A stretch of DNA of 31,398 nucleotides from Bacteroidales bacterium (lineage in GTDB: Bacteria; Bacteroidota; Bacteroidia; Bacteroidales; FEN-979), in contig JALNWG010000028.1 of NCBI GenBank assembly GCA_023231005.1, forward strand, positions 1 to 31,398, read 5' to 3'. The notes beneath the pieces were generated by a model. It was given only the letters and a program-made list of their open reading frames with translations, did no database searches and was not told the origin of the DNA. The position numbers and the translations under genes were made by a program. Within the stretch, counting starts at the first letter, position 1; every line of letters begins with the position of its first letter. Below, in pieces: positions 16,526 to 24,472 of the stretch.

Positions 16526-19333
16526 AGGTCGCATAAGCACTTCCACAACATTGCCCTGAGAAAGTGTTTTCCGGGCATAGTCGTGTACCGATTGAACGGT
16601 TAACGCTTTTACGTTGTTTTCATACCCGTTCAAATAATCAAGATTGTATAAATAATAGTCGCTCAAAGTACCTGACCACCAATTATTCTCCTTCATATCT
16701 TCCGGCCTTTGTTTGAGAAAATACTCTTTGGCTTTTTGTAAGTCAGTCTCTGTCGGACCATTTTCTATTAATTTATTAATTTCATTGTGAACAATATTTA
16801 CCAGTTTATCAGCTTTAGCAGGATCGGTATCAAAACTGATGTTCATACTGAACCCGGGGATGGGATATTTTTCCAGGTTATACGAAATCCGCACACTGTA
16901 TGTGCCTCCTTCATCTTCCCGGATTGACTGGATATAACGGAGTTCTAAAATATGACGAAGCGCTGCTCCTAACAATTTGTCATTTGCCGAGAAGGTACAT
17001 TCTCCGTTATAGTTGACAAATACAGAAGTCCGTGGTGTTTTGTTTTCCCGATTGAAATCATTGACTACTTTTCCTTTGGGAGGGCGTACGCCCTGGTCTT
17101 TGTATGCTTCTTTTCTTTTTATCGTGGGTAAGGAAGCCAAATATTTTTCAACCATGGGTTTCACTGCTTCGGGATTGATTTTTCCAACAAATTGAAAAGT
17201 AAAATTTCCCGGATCTGAGAATCGATCCTTGTAAACTGCCTGAACCCGCTCGAAGGTCACTTCATCAAGGAGCTTATAATTAATTGGTTGTACCCGTGGA
17301 TTATGATTGCTCATCATCACATCAACAGTATCTGAAAAAGCAGTCCTTGGGTCTGAAGCAGCATTGATATAATAGGCTTTGACCTTTGCCATCCAGGTGT
17401 TATAATCGCTTTCATTCCAGCGTGGGTGCGTAAAATATAGATAAATGAGCTGCAATGTTGTTTCGAGATCCTTTGGAGAAGTCCTTCCTACAACAAGATC
17501 TTGATCGTCTGGTAATTGCAGGGTAACATTTACCCGTTTACCGGCCATCATTTTATTAAGATCCGTCCGGGAGAAATTTCCAACTCCCATTTGTGACACC
17601 ACTGCTCCAAAAAAGTTTGCGGTAGTCACTTTGTCATTTGGAACCAGCGAAGCGCCACCTGGAGAATAACCCCGGATCAATAACTCATCTTCCTTGATAT
17701 CTGTTGGTTTAAAAATAACCCGCATTCCGTTTGAAAGTGTCCATTCGGTTGTCTCTATTGCTTGATTCACAGAAGTTTTCATCACTTTCCCGGAGATTGG
17801 ATCCTTTTCAATCAGCTTTTTTCCTGCCAAAACATCCACATACGGTTTGATGTTTTCCGTTTGAAAAGAAGAAAGCGCTGACTGGATAGCAGTTACATCG
17901 GGAATAATGATTCCGGGTTTATCCGGCCCGGTAATGGTGATCACTTCATTTTCCTTTGTTACATATTTCATGGCCTCCTGGTTGATCTCTTCCAACGTTA
18001 TTTTCGGGATCTCGGTCTTGGCAAACTGATATTCAAATTCGATGCCGGGATTCGGTGTGTTCCCTAAAAAATTTGCCACATTGGCATATACCAATTCACG
18101 GTTCTTCCGTTTGTCACGTTCCATATAGCGTGAGTCGTAATTTCGTAGAATATCGGCTTTGGCCCGCTCAAATTCACCGGGGGTGAAACCATACCTCTTC
18201 ATTCGGTCCATCTCGGTAAGTAATGCAGTAAGCGCTTTGAGAGATTGATTGTTGGCAGCCTGCGCCATCCCTGTAAATGCATCTGTATTCCGGGTAAATC
18301 TTCCGTATGAACTATAGGCATAAAGGAATGGAGGATTTTCCACCCGCGATAATTCATTCAATCGTGTCCCGAGCATGGTATTGATGAAACTGCGAATCAA
18401 TTGAAGCCGCATATATCCAAGATTTTTCTCATGATCCTTAACAGCCTCATGTTTAAAACTCACCTGGACCATAGTTCCAACAGCCTCTTTGTCTGTGGCG
18501 GTTCCAATGAGGGGCTCCTGATTGTCTGGTACTGGGAAAATTTCTTTGAACGGAGGGTTTTCCAACTTGGGAATTCCGGAGAAGATCTTTTTAATCTTTG
18601 CTTCTACCACGGCTTCATTAAAATCGCCAACAACAATAATGGCTTGTAAATCGGTGCGGTACCAGTTTTTGTAAAAGTCTGTCAGGGTTTGATATTTAAA
18701 ATGATTAATAACCGCAGTATCACCAATCACATTGCGTTTGGCATATTGTGACCCTTTATAAATAATAGGGGCCAGTGCATTATTCATTCGCTCATCGGCC
18801 GAACCATACATCCGCCATTCTTCCCGGATCACACCCCGCTCAAGGTCAATTTCTGAAGGCTCAAAGGAAAGATAATGGGCCCAATCGTGGAGGATCATCA
18901 AAGCAGTATCGAGAATTCCTTCGCGTTGTAAGGGTACATTCGACATATTGTAAATGGTTTGTTCAAGTCCTGTACCTGCATTCACATTGGTCCCGAATTT
19001 TACCCCAATGGTAGCAAGATAATCGAGAATGCCTTTTTTGGGAAAATTTTCTGTTCCGTTAAAAGCCATGTGCTCGGTGAAATGGGCCAATCCATTTTGG
19101 TCATCATTTTCCTGAATCGCCCCGATGTTGGTAGCAATGAAAAATTCAGCCCGGTTTTCGGGGATTTTATTTGACCGGATATAATAATGCATCCCGTTTT
19201 CCAGTATGCCGCTCCTCACCTTAGGATCAAGGGGAGGCATTGTTTTTAGATCATAATCCTGAGCTTGGATCAGTGATGGAAAGTATGATAAAAGGATTGA
19301 AAAAAGGATTAAACAAGTCAAATGTTTTTTCAT
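16523..19333 (-). CDS. Periplasmic M16-family zinc peptidase (insulinase/PqqL-like), 936 aa
   Basis: A zinc metallopeptidase of the pitrilysin family with fused halves. The ATG at 19333 was chosen because it starts a good signal peptide (MKKHLTCLILFSILLSYF, cleavage after AQA/Q near residue 24); the open frame extends upstream to 19417 but that would overlap the rubrerythrin gene and bury the signal. The inverted zinc motif HFTEH lies at residues 84-88 (H84, E87, H88) and the third ligand is expected in the IDLERGVIREEW segment about 75 residues on. The second, inactive half follows from about 495 (WTLSNGMRVIFKPTDIKEDE), ending with REDEGGTYSVRISYNLEKYPIPG, where the R/Y-containing substrate-binding motif of the C-terminal half is expected. 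The length of about 940 aa fits the family in Bacteroidetes. It probably degrades peptides in the periplasm. It lies 26 bp after rubrerythrin with its own promoter-like element, and 11 bp before the glycosyltransferase. Confidence 0.95.
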   Translation of the reverse strand: MKKHLTCLILFSILLSYFPSLIQAQDYDLKTMPPLDPKVRSGILENGMHYYIRSNKIPENRAEFFIATNIGAIQENDDQNGLAHFTEHMAFNGTENFPKKGILDYLATIGVKFGTNVNAGTGLEQTIYNMSNVPLQREGILDTALMILHDWAHYLSFEPSEIDLERGVIREEWRMYGSADERMNNALAPIIYKGSQYAKRNVIGDTAVINHFKYQTLTDFYKNWYRTDLQAIIVVGDFNEAVVEAKIKKIFSGIPKLENPPFKEIFPVPDNQEPLIGTATDKEAVGTMVQVSFKHEAVKDHEKNLGYMRLQLIRSFINTMLGTRLNELSRVENPPFLYAYSSYGRFTRNTDAFTGMAQAANNQSLKALTALLTEMDRMKRYGFTPGEFERAKADILRNYDSRYMERDKRKNRELVYANVANFLGNTPNPGIEFEYQFAKTEIPKITLEEINQEAMKYVTKENEVITITGPDKPGIIIPDVTAIQSALSSFQTENIKPYVDVLAGKKLIEKDPISGKVMKTSVNQAIETTEWTLSNGMRVIFKPTDIKEDELLIRGYSPGGASLVPNDKVTTANFFGAVVSQMGVGNFSRTDLNKMMAGKRVNVTLQLPDDQDLVVGRTSPKDLETTLQLIYLYFTHPRWNESDYNTWMAKVKAYYINAASDPRTAFSDTVDVMMSNHNPRVQPINYKLLDEVTFERVQAVYKDRFSDPGNFTFQFVGKINPEAVKPMVEKYLASLPTIKRKEAYKDQGVRPPKGKVVNDFNRENKTPRTSVFVNYNGECTFSANDKLLGAALRHILELRYIQSIREDEGGTYSVRISYNLEKYPIPGFSMNISFDTDPAKADKLVNIVHNEINKLIENGPTETDLQKAKEYFLKQRPEDMKENNWWSGTLSDYYLYNLDYLNGYENNVKALTVQSVHDYARKTLSQGNVVEVLMRP

Positions 19334-19348
19334 GATTGAAATTTTCAA

Positions 19349-19356
19349 CAAATGTA
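19349..19356 (-). promoter_or_regulatory. Bacteroidetes -7 promoter element (TACATTTG) before the M16 gene
   Basis: A perfect TAnnTTTG match lies on the minus strand in the 26-bp gap between rubrerythrin and the M16 gene. Transcription would start about 8 nt before the ATG. No convincing -33 TTTG partner is visible, so this could be chance in an AT-rich gap. Confidence 0.4.
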
Positions 19357-19359
19357 ATA

Positions 19360-19935
19360 TTAATAATTTTCTTCCCTTACTTGCATATAGGCTTTTGGAT
19401 GTAAACAGGCAGGACATGTTTCGAGCGCTTTTTGAGATTCATATACATACCCGCAATTGATGCATTTCCACCACACTTTTCCATCTTTGATGAACACTTT
19501 ATCTTCCGAAACATTTTGCAAAAGTTTCAAATAGCGACGTTCGTGTTCTGCTTCTACTTTTGTAATCGTTTTATAAGCGGTGGCGACTTCTATGAATCCC
19601 TCTTCCCTGGCGATCTTCTCAAATTCAGGATACAACTGGGTCCACTCTTCATTTTCTCCTTCGGCGGCAGCTTTCAGGTTCTCTTTTGTCGTTCCGATAA
19701 CTCCGGCAGGATAACTGGCTGTGATTTCCGCCGGTCCTCCTTCTAAAAATTTAAAAAACCGTTTGGCATGTTCTTTTTCCTGGTTGGAAGTTTCCATAAA
19801 AATGTTTGCAATTTGTTCGTATCCTTCTTTCCTTGCAATGCTGGCGAAAAACTCATAACGGTTACGGGCTTGCGATTCTCCTGCAAAAGATTTGAGCAGG
19901 TTTTGTTCCGTTTTTGTCCCTTTTAGTGTTTTCAT
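19360..19935 (-). CDS. rbr: Rubrerythrin (191 aa)
   Basis: A non-haem iron peroxidase that reduces hydrogen peroxide in the cytoplasm of anaerobes and microaerophiles, with electrons supplied by reduced rubredoxin or NAD(P)H oxidoreductases. ATG at 19935 (MKTLKGTKTEQNLLKSFAGE) is the family start; the open frame upstream adds 18 unlikely residues. The N-terminal ferritin-like domain carries the di-iron ligands E20 (AGESQARNRY), E53 and H56 (EKEH), and a second pair in KVEAEHERRY. The C-terminal rubredoxin-like domain has two CxxC knuckles (WKCINCGY and ETCPACLHP) for the FeS4 site. Length is normal for the two-domain family. It is the first gene of the minus-strand cluster and suggests oxidative stress defence; linkage to the M16 gene downstream may only reflect read-through. 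Confidence 0.97.
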   Translation of the reverse strand: MKTLKGTKTEQNLLKSFAGESQARNRYEFFASIARKEGYEQIANIFMETSNQEKEHAKRFFKFLEGGPAEITASYPAGVIGTTKENLKAAAEGENEEWTQLYPEFEKIAREEGFIEVATAYKTITKVEAEHERRYLKLLQNVSEDKVFIKDGKVWWKCINCGYVYESQKALETCPACLHPKAYMQVREENY

Positions 19936-20007
19936 ATCTTTTTTGTTAGATGTAAAATGAATACTGACTTTTATTATCCGAAAGCTCAAGCAGTTGATAT
20001 CTGCTTT

Positions 20008-20036
20008 TATAAATGAATTCTATAAAAGATGAATTC
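20008..20036. repeat. Imperfect direct repeat in the rbr / M28 divergent intergenic region
   Basis: TATAAATGAATTC (20008-20020) is followed directly by TATAAAAGATGAATTC (20021-20036). It lies upstream of rubrerythrin on one side and of the M28 gene on the other, where a regulator could bind. The rest of the 195-bp gap (19936-20130) is AT-rich with no other gene. Regulatory function is only a guess. Confidence 0.35.
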
Positions 20037-20100
20037 CCTGAGATTTAATGCAAGATAGAAAATATAATAATTGAGTGTGCGATTTTTTTTACCCATTTCT

Positions 20101-20108
20101 TAAGTTTG
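20101..20108 (+). promoter_or_regulatory. Bacteroidetes -7 promoter element (TAAGTTTG) for the M28 gene
   Basis: A perfect TAnnTTTG match 22 bp before the ATG at 20131, preceded by a run of eight T about 20 bp upstream where the T-rich -33 region is expected. Predicted transcription start near 20115, giving a short leader. Confidence 0.6.
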
Positions 20109-20130
20109 TACCTGGATTTAACAACAAACA

Positions 20131-23055
20131 ATGACCATTATGACAGGATGGAAACAATTTCAGGAAGGATTCCCCTGGTTTGAAGGGGAACAAGGATACC
20201 CATTGAAGGCTTATTCGGAATTCATGCCCCCACCGGTTCTTGGGTTTAATCCACACGACGGAAGTGCTTATCCTTGGCTCTTTAGTGATTCCGACCCTTA
20301 TGGATGGCGTGTTCTGGAAATGGAGGAGGAGCTTCAACTTCGTCCTGGGCTTAAGGATATTGGTCAGCAAGTGATGAAACACATCATTGACCTGGGAAAA
20401 GGATTATTGCCTCCCGCGCTTGCCGGTCATAAACACGGCAATTTACTTTCAAACCCATATTGGCCTTCCGAATTGGCTGCTCATGCTGGTAAGCTGGATC
20501 ATGAAAAGTATGTGGTTTTTTTACCGACTTCACTTTCAAAGACCAGAGATGACAAGGGTCGCAACAGATGGACTTTTTTTGGTGCCAGTGAACAAGGACC
20601 GGAAAAGGCCTTCTGGAAATCTTTCTACCTGGATGAAAAACGGGAGTTCCCAGAAGCCGACTTTATTTCGTTTTGCCAGAAGATCCTGAATACTGCATTC
20701 GGGCTACACCCTGATGACCGTGAACAATTGAGAAGCCTGGGGTTCCGCATCCTGCCTTCTGGTGATAGTCATGCAATCCCATATTGGAACATTTCTGCTT
20801 TGCCTTCCTGGACCAATAACTACCTTGTCACAGATAACTCATCCTTTGAAGAAGTAAAGTTCCTGCTTACCTTCAAACCGTTCAGCCTTTTACCTCAGGA
20901 GGTTAAGGAAAAATATCTGTCGGGCCGTCTTTTTTTACTGCCATTTCCGGGAAGCCTTTTGTTATGGGGCAATCCTGCCTTTCTTCGCCTCCAGAAACAA
21001 TTCCATACAGCCACTCAGTTTCCAATGCTCAGGCTGGTTAGAAGAAACGAAGGCCCCGGGGGGCTCCGGGTTCCTCAGTCGGGGTGGCTGCATGAGCCCC
21101 GGACAAAGGGTGAAAAGGCCGAAATTATTGAAGAATTGTTACTGAATACGTATATCCGCACCAACCGTTGGGACCGGGTGCCTCGTCATGAAGACAGTTT
21201 GCCGGCAAGCACCCAGATTGATCCTGTGGTACAGACCCTTTTCGATACCACGCTCAAGGCGCTGGACCTATACAACAAACCCATGGCCCGGAATTGTCAG
21301 TTGATTACCGAACAATATGGGTTACTCCTCGATGGTCCAAAAGCAACTCTTCCGGAAATTGAGAAGGCTGCTTCGACCATTCTTATGGGAGGCCTCTTCC
21401 TCTATCGCTTTTTCTTCCCACCCATGCGTGTCGGGAAACACGAGGTATTCTGGCACCGCCCATTGGTGGCTTGTGTTTCTCACAGGAACGGTAATCCTGA
21501 GATCTTCGATCATTTGCTGAGTGGATATATGACCGGTTATCAGATAAATAAGGCTGATCCATCTGACCCTGTTGAACTTTGGCCGCGTATTGATCGTCGT
21601 GTTATCCCCCTCGCTATTCTGAATTATTTCGACACAATACATGACCATTATCATCACCAAACGGCATTGAACCTGATGATGCTTTATGATATGTGGGAGA
21701 TAAACGGGAAAAAACCGCTTGAAAGAGCGTATGCCCGGCGACTGATCCGGATCCAAAAAACAGAAACCCTGGAACAATGGTTGTCACAACTTTCAGAAAG
21801 ATCCACAGATCCGGCTGCTTCAATAAATGTTAAGACCTTTATGGAAGGGATCCTTGAGCCATCAGGAAAAGCTGCTTTTATCCATAAACCGATCACTTTC
21901 GGCGAAACTGCCAACCGGTCGTATGAAGAAGCCTACTGGAAACAAATTCATTTCCTCGCCCATGGCCGTTTTATCAATAAAGATAATGCCGATGTGGTTC
22001 AGGATGCTGAAACGCTGAAACAGGTAAATCATTCCGGGCGGGATCTTCATCAATTGGGAGACTGGCTGATGGAACATCACCATACCGCGATAGCCGCAGC
22101 AGGAATGGAAAATGAGGCCGAAACTGGGGAACTGCCTTTTCGTTGGGAAACCGATTTCGATTTTAATGGATTTGGCGGATGGAATGCGAACCAGGATGGA
22201 TCCGAATTTGAACGCAACATCCTTGTTATTATCCCGGGGAAAAATCGCAACGAAGCAGTCATAATGGCCGATCATTATGATACAGCTTATATGGAAGATG
22301 TTTACGATACGGATTCCGGTGGCACAGGCGCACGCATCGCTGCTGCCGGGGCCGACGACAACCATTCGGCAACTACAACTTTATTGCTGGCGGCACCCAT
22401 ATTTCTGAAAATGGCAAAAGAGGGGAAGCTGGAACGGGATATCTGGCTGCTTCACCTCACCGGAGAAGAGTTCCCTTCAGATTGTATGGGAGCCCGTAAT
22501 TTTTGCCGTAACTATGTTCAGAAAACGTTGAAAATGAGAAGGTGTGATGGGTCATTCCGGGATCTTTCAAAGGTGAATGTTGCCGGTGTTTTTGTAATGG
22601 ATATGATTGCGCATAATCGCGACAATGCCCGCGATATCTTCCAAATCGCCCCTGGACGGACCATCGATTCAATTAAACTCGGTTACCAGGCTCATCTGGC
22701 TGCCCGTACCTGGAATGTAATGATCCCCCAATGGAATACTTTACCCGAGAGAGCCACATGTATTCGCGGTCAACGAGTAAAAGAAGATTCGCAGATTCCT
22801 AAAACGGCTTTACACCTGCCTCTGGAGGGCGAAGTCAGGCCGTGGGAAGATCCCCACAGCACCCTTTATAACACCGATGGTATCATCTTTTCCGATTCCG
22901 GGATCCCGGTCGTCCTTTTTATGGAAAATTACGATATTCACCGCACTGGCTATCACGACACCCACGATACCATGAAAAATATCGACCTCGATTACGGTGC
23001 TGCCGTCTCTGCCATCGCTATCGAAACAGTTGCACAGGTAGCTGGCTCTATTTAG
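20131..23055 (+). CDS. M28-type zinc metallopeptidase with a very long unrecognised N-terminal region (974 aa)
   Basis: The C-terminal third is an M28 (aminopeptidase S/Y, glutamate carboxypeptidase) domain. HYDT gives H715 and D717, GADDNHS gives the bridging Asp (D742/D743), TGEEF gives E779/E780, VMDM gives D824, and YHDTHDTMKNID gives H942 (or H945). All expected ligands for two zinc ions are therefore present. Residues 1 to about 640 match nothing I recognise; they are rich in W, F and P, without membrane helices or obvious repeats. There is no signal peptide after either possible ATG (20131 or 20140), so the protein seems cytoplasmic, unusual for M28 enzymes, which are mostly exported. 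Typical M28 catalytic proteins are 300-550 residues. A good promoter lies just upstream. It faces away from rubrerythrin and is followed after 207 bp by the helicase on the same strand. Confidence 0.9.
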   Translation: MTIMTGWKQFQEGFPWFEGEQGYPLKAYSEFMPPPVLGFNPHDGSAYPWLFSDSDPYGWRVLEMEEELQLRPGLKDIGQQVMKHIIDLGKGLLPPALAGHKHGNLLSNPYWPSELAAHAGKLDHEKYVVFLPTSLSKTRDDKGRNRWTFFGASEQGPEKAFWKSFYLDEKREFPEADFISFCQKILNTAFGLHPDDREQLRSLGFRILPSGDSHAIPYWNISALPSWTNNYLVTDNSSFEEVKFLLTFKPFSLLPQEVKEKYLSGRLFLLPFPGSLLLWGNPAFLRLQKQFHTATQFPMLRLVRRNEGPGGLRVPQSGWLHEPRTKGEKAEIIEELLLNTYIRTNRWDRVPRHEDSLPASTQIDPVVQTLFDTTLKALDLYNKPMARNCQLITEQYGLLLDGPKATLPEIEKAASTILMGGLFLYRFFFPPMRVGKHEVFWHRPLVACVSHRNGNPEIFDHLLSGYMTGYQINKADPSDPVELWPRIDRRVIPLAILNYFDTIHDHYHHQTALNLMMLYDMWEINGKKPLERAYARRLIRIQKTETLEQWLSQLSERSTDPAASINVKTFMEGILEPSGKAAFIHKPITFGETANRSYEEAYWKQIHFLAHGRFINKDNADVVQDAETLKQVNHSGRDLHQLGDWLMEHHHTAIAAAGMENEAETGELPFRWETDFDFNGFGGWNANQDGSEFERNILVIIPGKNRNEAVIMADHYDTAYMEDVYDTDSGGTGARIAAAGADDNHSATTTLLLAAPIFLKMAKEGKLERDIWLLHLTGEEFPSDCMGARNFCRNYVQKTLKMRRCDGSFRDLSKVNVAGVFVMDMIAHNRDNARDIFQIAPGRTIDSIKLGYQAHLAARTWNVMIPQWNTLPERATCIRGQRVKEDSQIPKTALHLPLEGEVRPWEDPHSTLYNTDGIIFSDSGIPVVLFMENYDIHRTGYHDTHDTMKNIDLDYGAAVSAIAIETVAQVAGSI

Positions 23056-23153
23056 TACATTGGCCAATAACTAACATATCGCCATCACGCAAAAATTAGC
23101 GGTTTTCATAAGGCCGGATTTTATTTTTTTTCTAAAAATAGGAAACCTTTACG

Positions 23154-23161
23154 TATCTTTG
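23154..23161 (+). promoter_or_regulatory. Bacteroidetes -7 promoter element (TATCTTTG) for the DEAD-box helicase
   Basis: A perfect TAnnTTTG match in the 207-bp gap after the M28 gene, with a T-run about 20-25 bp upstream. Predicted start near 23168 gives a leader of about 95 nt that contains a small hairpin at 23186-23198 (GGTTG, TTC loop, CAACC). Long leaders are common for cold-induced DEAD-box helicases; regulation here is inferred. Confidence 0.65.
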
Positions 23162-23262
23162 CAAAAGTTCTTCCCGCTCTAATTCGGTTGTTCCAACCTT
23201 CATTATTCAGCAGTACCCAATTTTATTAGAACTACCCATTTATTTATTTAGAAATATCTATT

Positions 23263-24465
23263 ATGTCATTTGAAGATTTATTATTAACTGAGCCCCTCCT
23301 TCTGGCTCTGAAAACCGAAGGATATTCAATTCCTACTCCAATTCAGGAAAAAGCGATCCCCATCATCTTACATCGTAAGGATCTTCTGGGTTGTGCCCAA
23401 ACTGGAACAGGAAAAACTGCAGCCTTTGCATTGCCCATCTTGCAGCTTCTTGATGAAGATAAACTCCAGGATTCCGGTAGAAGGGTCATCCGCGCACTGA
23501 TCGTAACTCCAACCCGTGAACTTGCAATTCAAATCCGTGAAAGTTTTGCTGCGTATGGAAAACATACCAGTCTGCGCTGCCAGGTTATTTTTGGCGGAGT
23601 TCCACAACATTCCCAGACCATTGCTCTGAAAAACGGAGTTGATATTCTGGTTGCTACTCCCGGCCGGCTTCTCGATTTGATCGACCAGAAATTCATTTCC
23701 CTCAATGACCTTTCTTTTTTTGTACTCGACGAGGCCGACCGGATGCTCGATATGGGATTTATCCATGATGTGAGAAAAATCATCACGAAACTTCCGGCAA
23801 AACGTCAGTCGCTTTTCTTTTCCGCAACAATGCCTGCAGAGATACAAAAACTGGCATCTACCATTCTGGTAAACCCGGTGAAAATCGAAATAGCTCCAAT
23901 CCGGTCTACCTCAAACCTTATCAAACAAGCTGTTTACTTCGTTGATAAACGAGATAAACGTCCACTGCTTATTCACCTGCTTAAGGATTGTTCCATTGCT
24001 TCGGCCTTGGTTTTCACAAGGACGAAACACGGTGCCGACCGGGTGTCAAGAGATCTCAACAAAGCAGGTGTGAAAGCAGCCTCTATTCATGGTAATAAAT
24101 CTCAAAATGCCAGGCAGGAGGCTTTGAGAAGTTTCAAGAACAAAACCCTGAGGGTCCTTGTTGCAACCGATCTCGCTTCCCGGGGTATTGATGTGGAGGA
24201 ATTATCCCACGTTATCAATTACGAACTCCCGAATATACCCGAAACCTATATCCACCGGATCGGCCGGACAGGTAGAGCAGGAATCAGCGGCGTAGCCCTT
24301 TCTTTCTGTGATGAAGAAGAAAGGGAGTATCTGAAAGAAATAAACAAACTTACATCCAGCCGGATTCCGGTTGTTGAAGACCATCCTTTCGCAATTCGAA
24401 TCCCTTCGGCGAAATACATATATGAACCGGATTCAAGATTAGCCGTTGCAGGAGTAACCCGATAA
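23263..24465 (+). CDS. ATP-dependent DEAD-box RNA helicase, RhlE-like (400 aa)
   Basis: A cytoplasmic RNA helicase that remodels structured RNA in ribosome assembly or mRNA decay. Motifs in order: Q motif (MSFEDLLL through IPTPIQEKAIP, residues 2-33), motif I AQTGTGKT (45-52), Ia PTRELA (83-88), GG (111-112), Ib TPGR (132-135), II DEAD (156-159), III SAT (187-189), IV with FTRTKHGAD, V with VATDLASRGID, VI HRIGRTGR. The protein is essentially the two RecA domains plus about 40 residues; the long basic C-terminal tail common in Bacteroidetes RhlE proteins is missing, so substrate specificity may be broad. Its stop is only 3 bp from the stop of the convergent GAPDH-like gene, with no room for a terminator between them. 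Not assigned to a specific paralogue. Confidence 0.96.
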   Translation: MSFEDLLLTEPLLLALKTEGYSIPTPIQEKAIPIILHRKDLLGCAQTGTGKTAAFALPILQLLDEDKLQDSGRRVIRALIVTPTRELAIQIRESFAAYGKHTSLRCQVIFGGVPQHSQTIALKNGVDILVATPGRLLDLIDQKFISLNDLSFFVLDEADRMLDMGFIHDVRKIITKLPAKRQSLFFSATMPAEIQKLASTILVNPVKIEIAPIRSTSNLIKQAVYFVDKRDKRPLLIHLLKDCSIASALVFTRTKHGADRVSRDLNKAGVKAASIHGNKSQNARQEALRSFKNKTLRVLVATDLASRGIDVEELSHVINYELPNIPETYIHRIGRTGRAGISGVALSFCDEEEREYLKEINKLTSSRIPVVEDHPFAIRIPSAKYIYEPDSRLAVAGVTR

Positions 24466-24472
24466 CAGTTAT
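24462..24472. other. Perfect 11-bp palindrome containing both stop codons of convergent genes
   Basis: ATAACAGTTAT reads the same on both strands around its centre. It holds the TAA of the helicase (24463-24465) and the TAA of the GAPDH-like gene on the other strand (24469-24471). It is too short, with no U-tract, to be an ordinary terminator. Confidence 0.7.

Noticed and set aside
19334..19417. Longer start for the M16 peptidase at 19417
   Set aside because: It would overlap the end of rubrerythrin and place 28 extra residues before a clear signal peptide.
20041..20100. PerR-type box upstream of rubrerythrin
   Set aside because: The AT-rich stretch around AATATAATAATTG does not align with the TTATAAT-N-ATTATAA pattern at enough positions.
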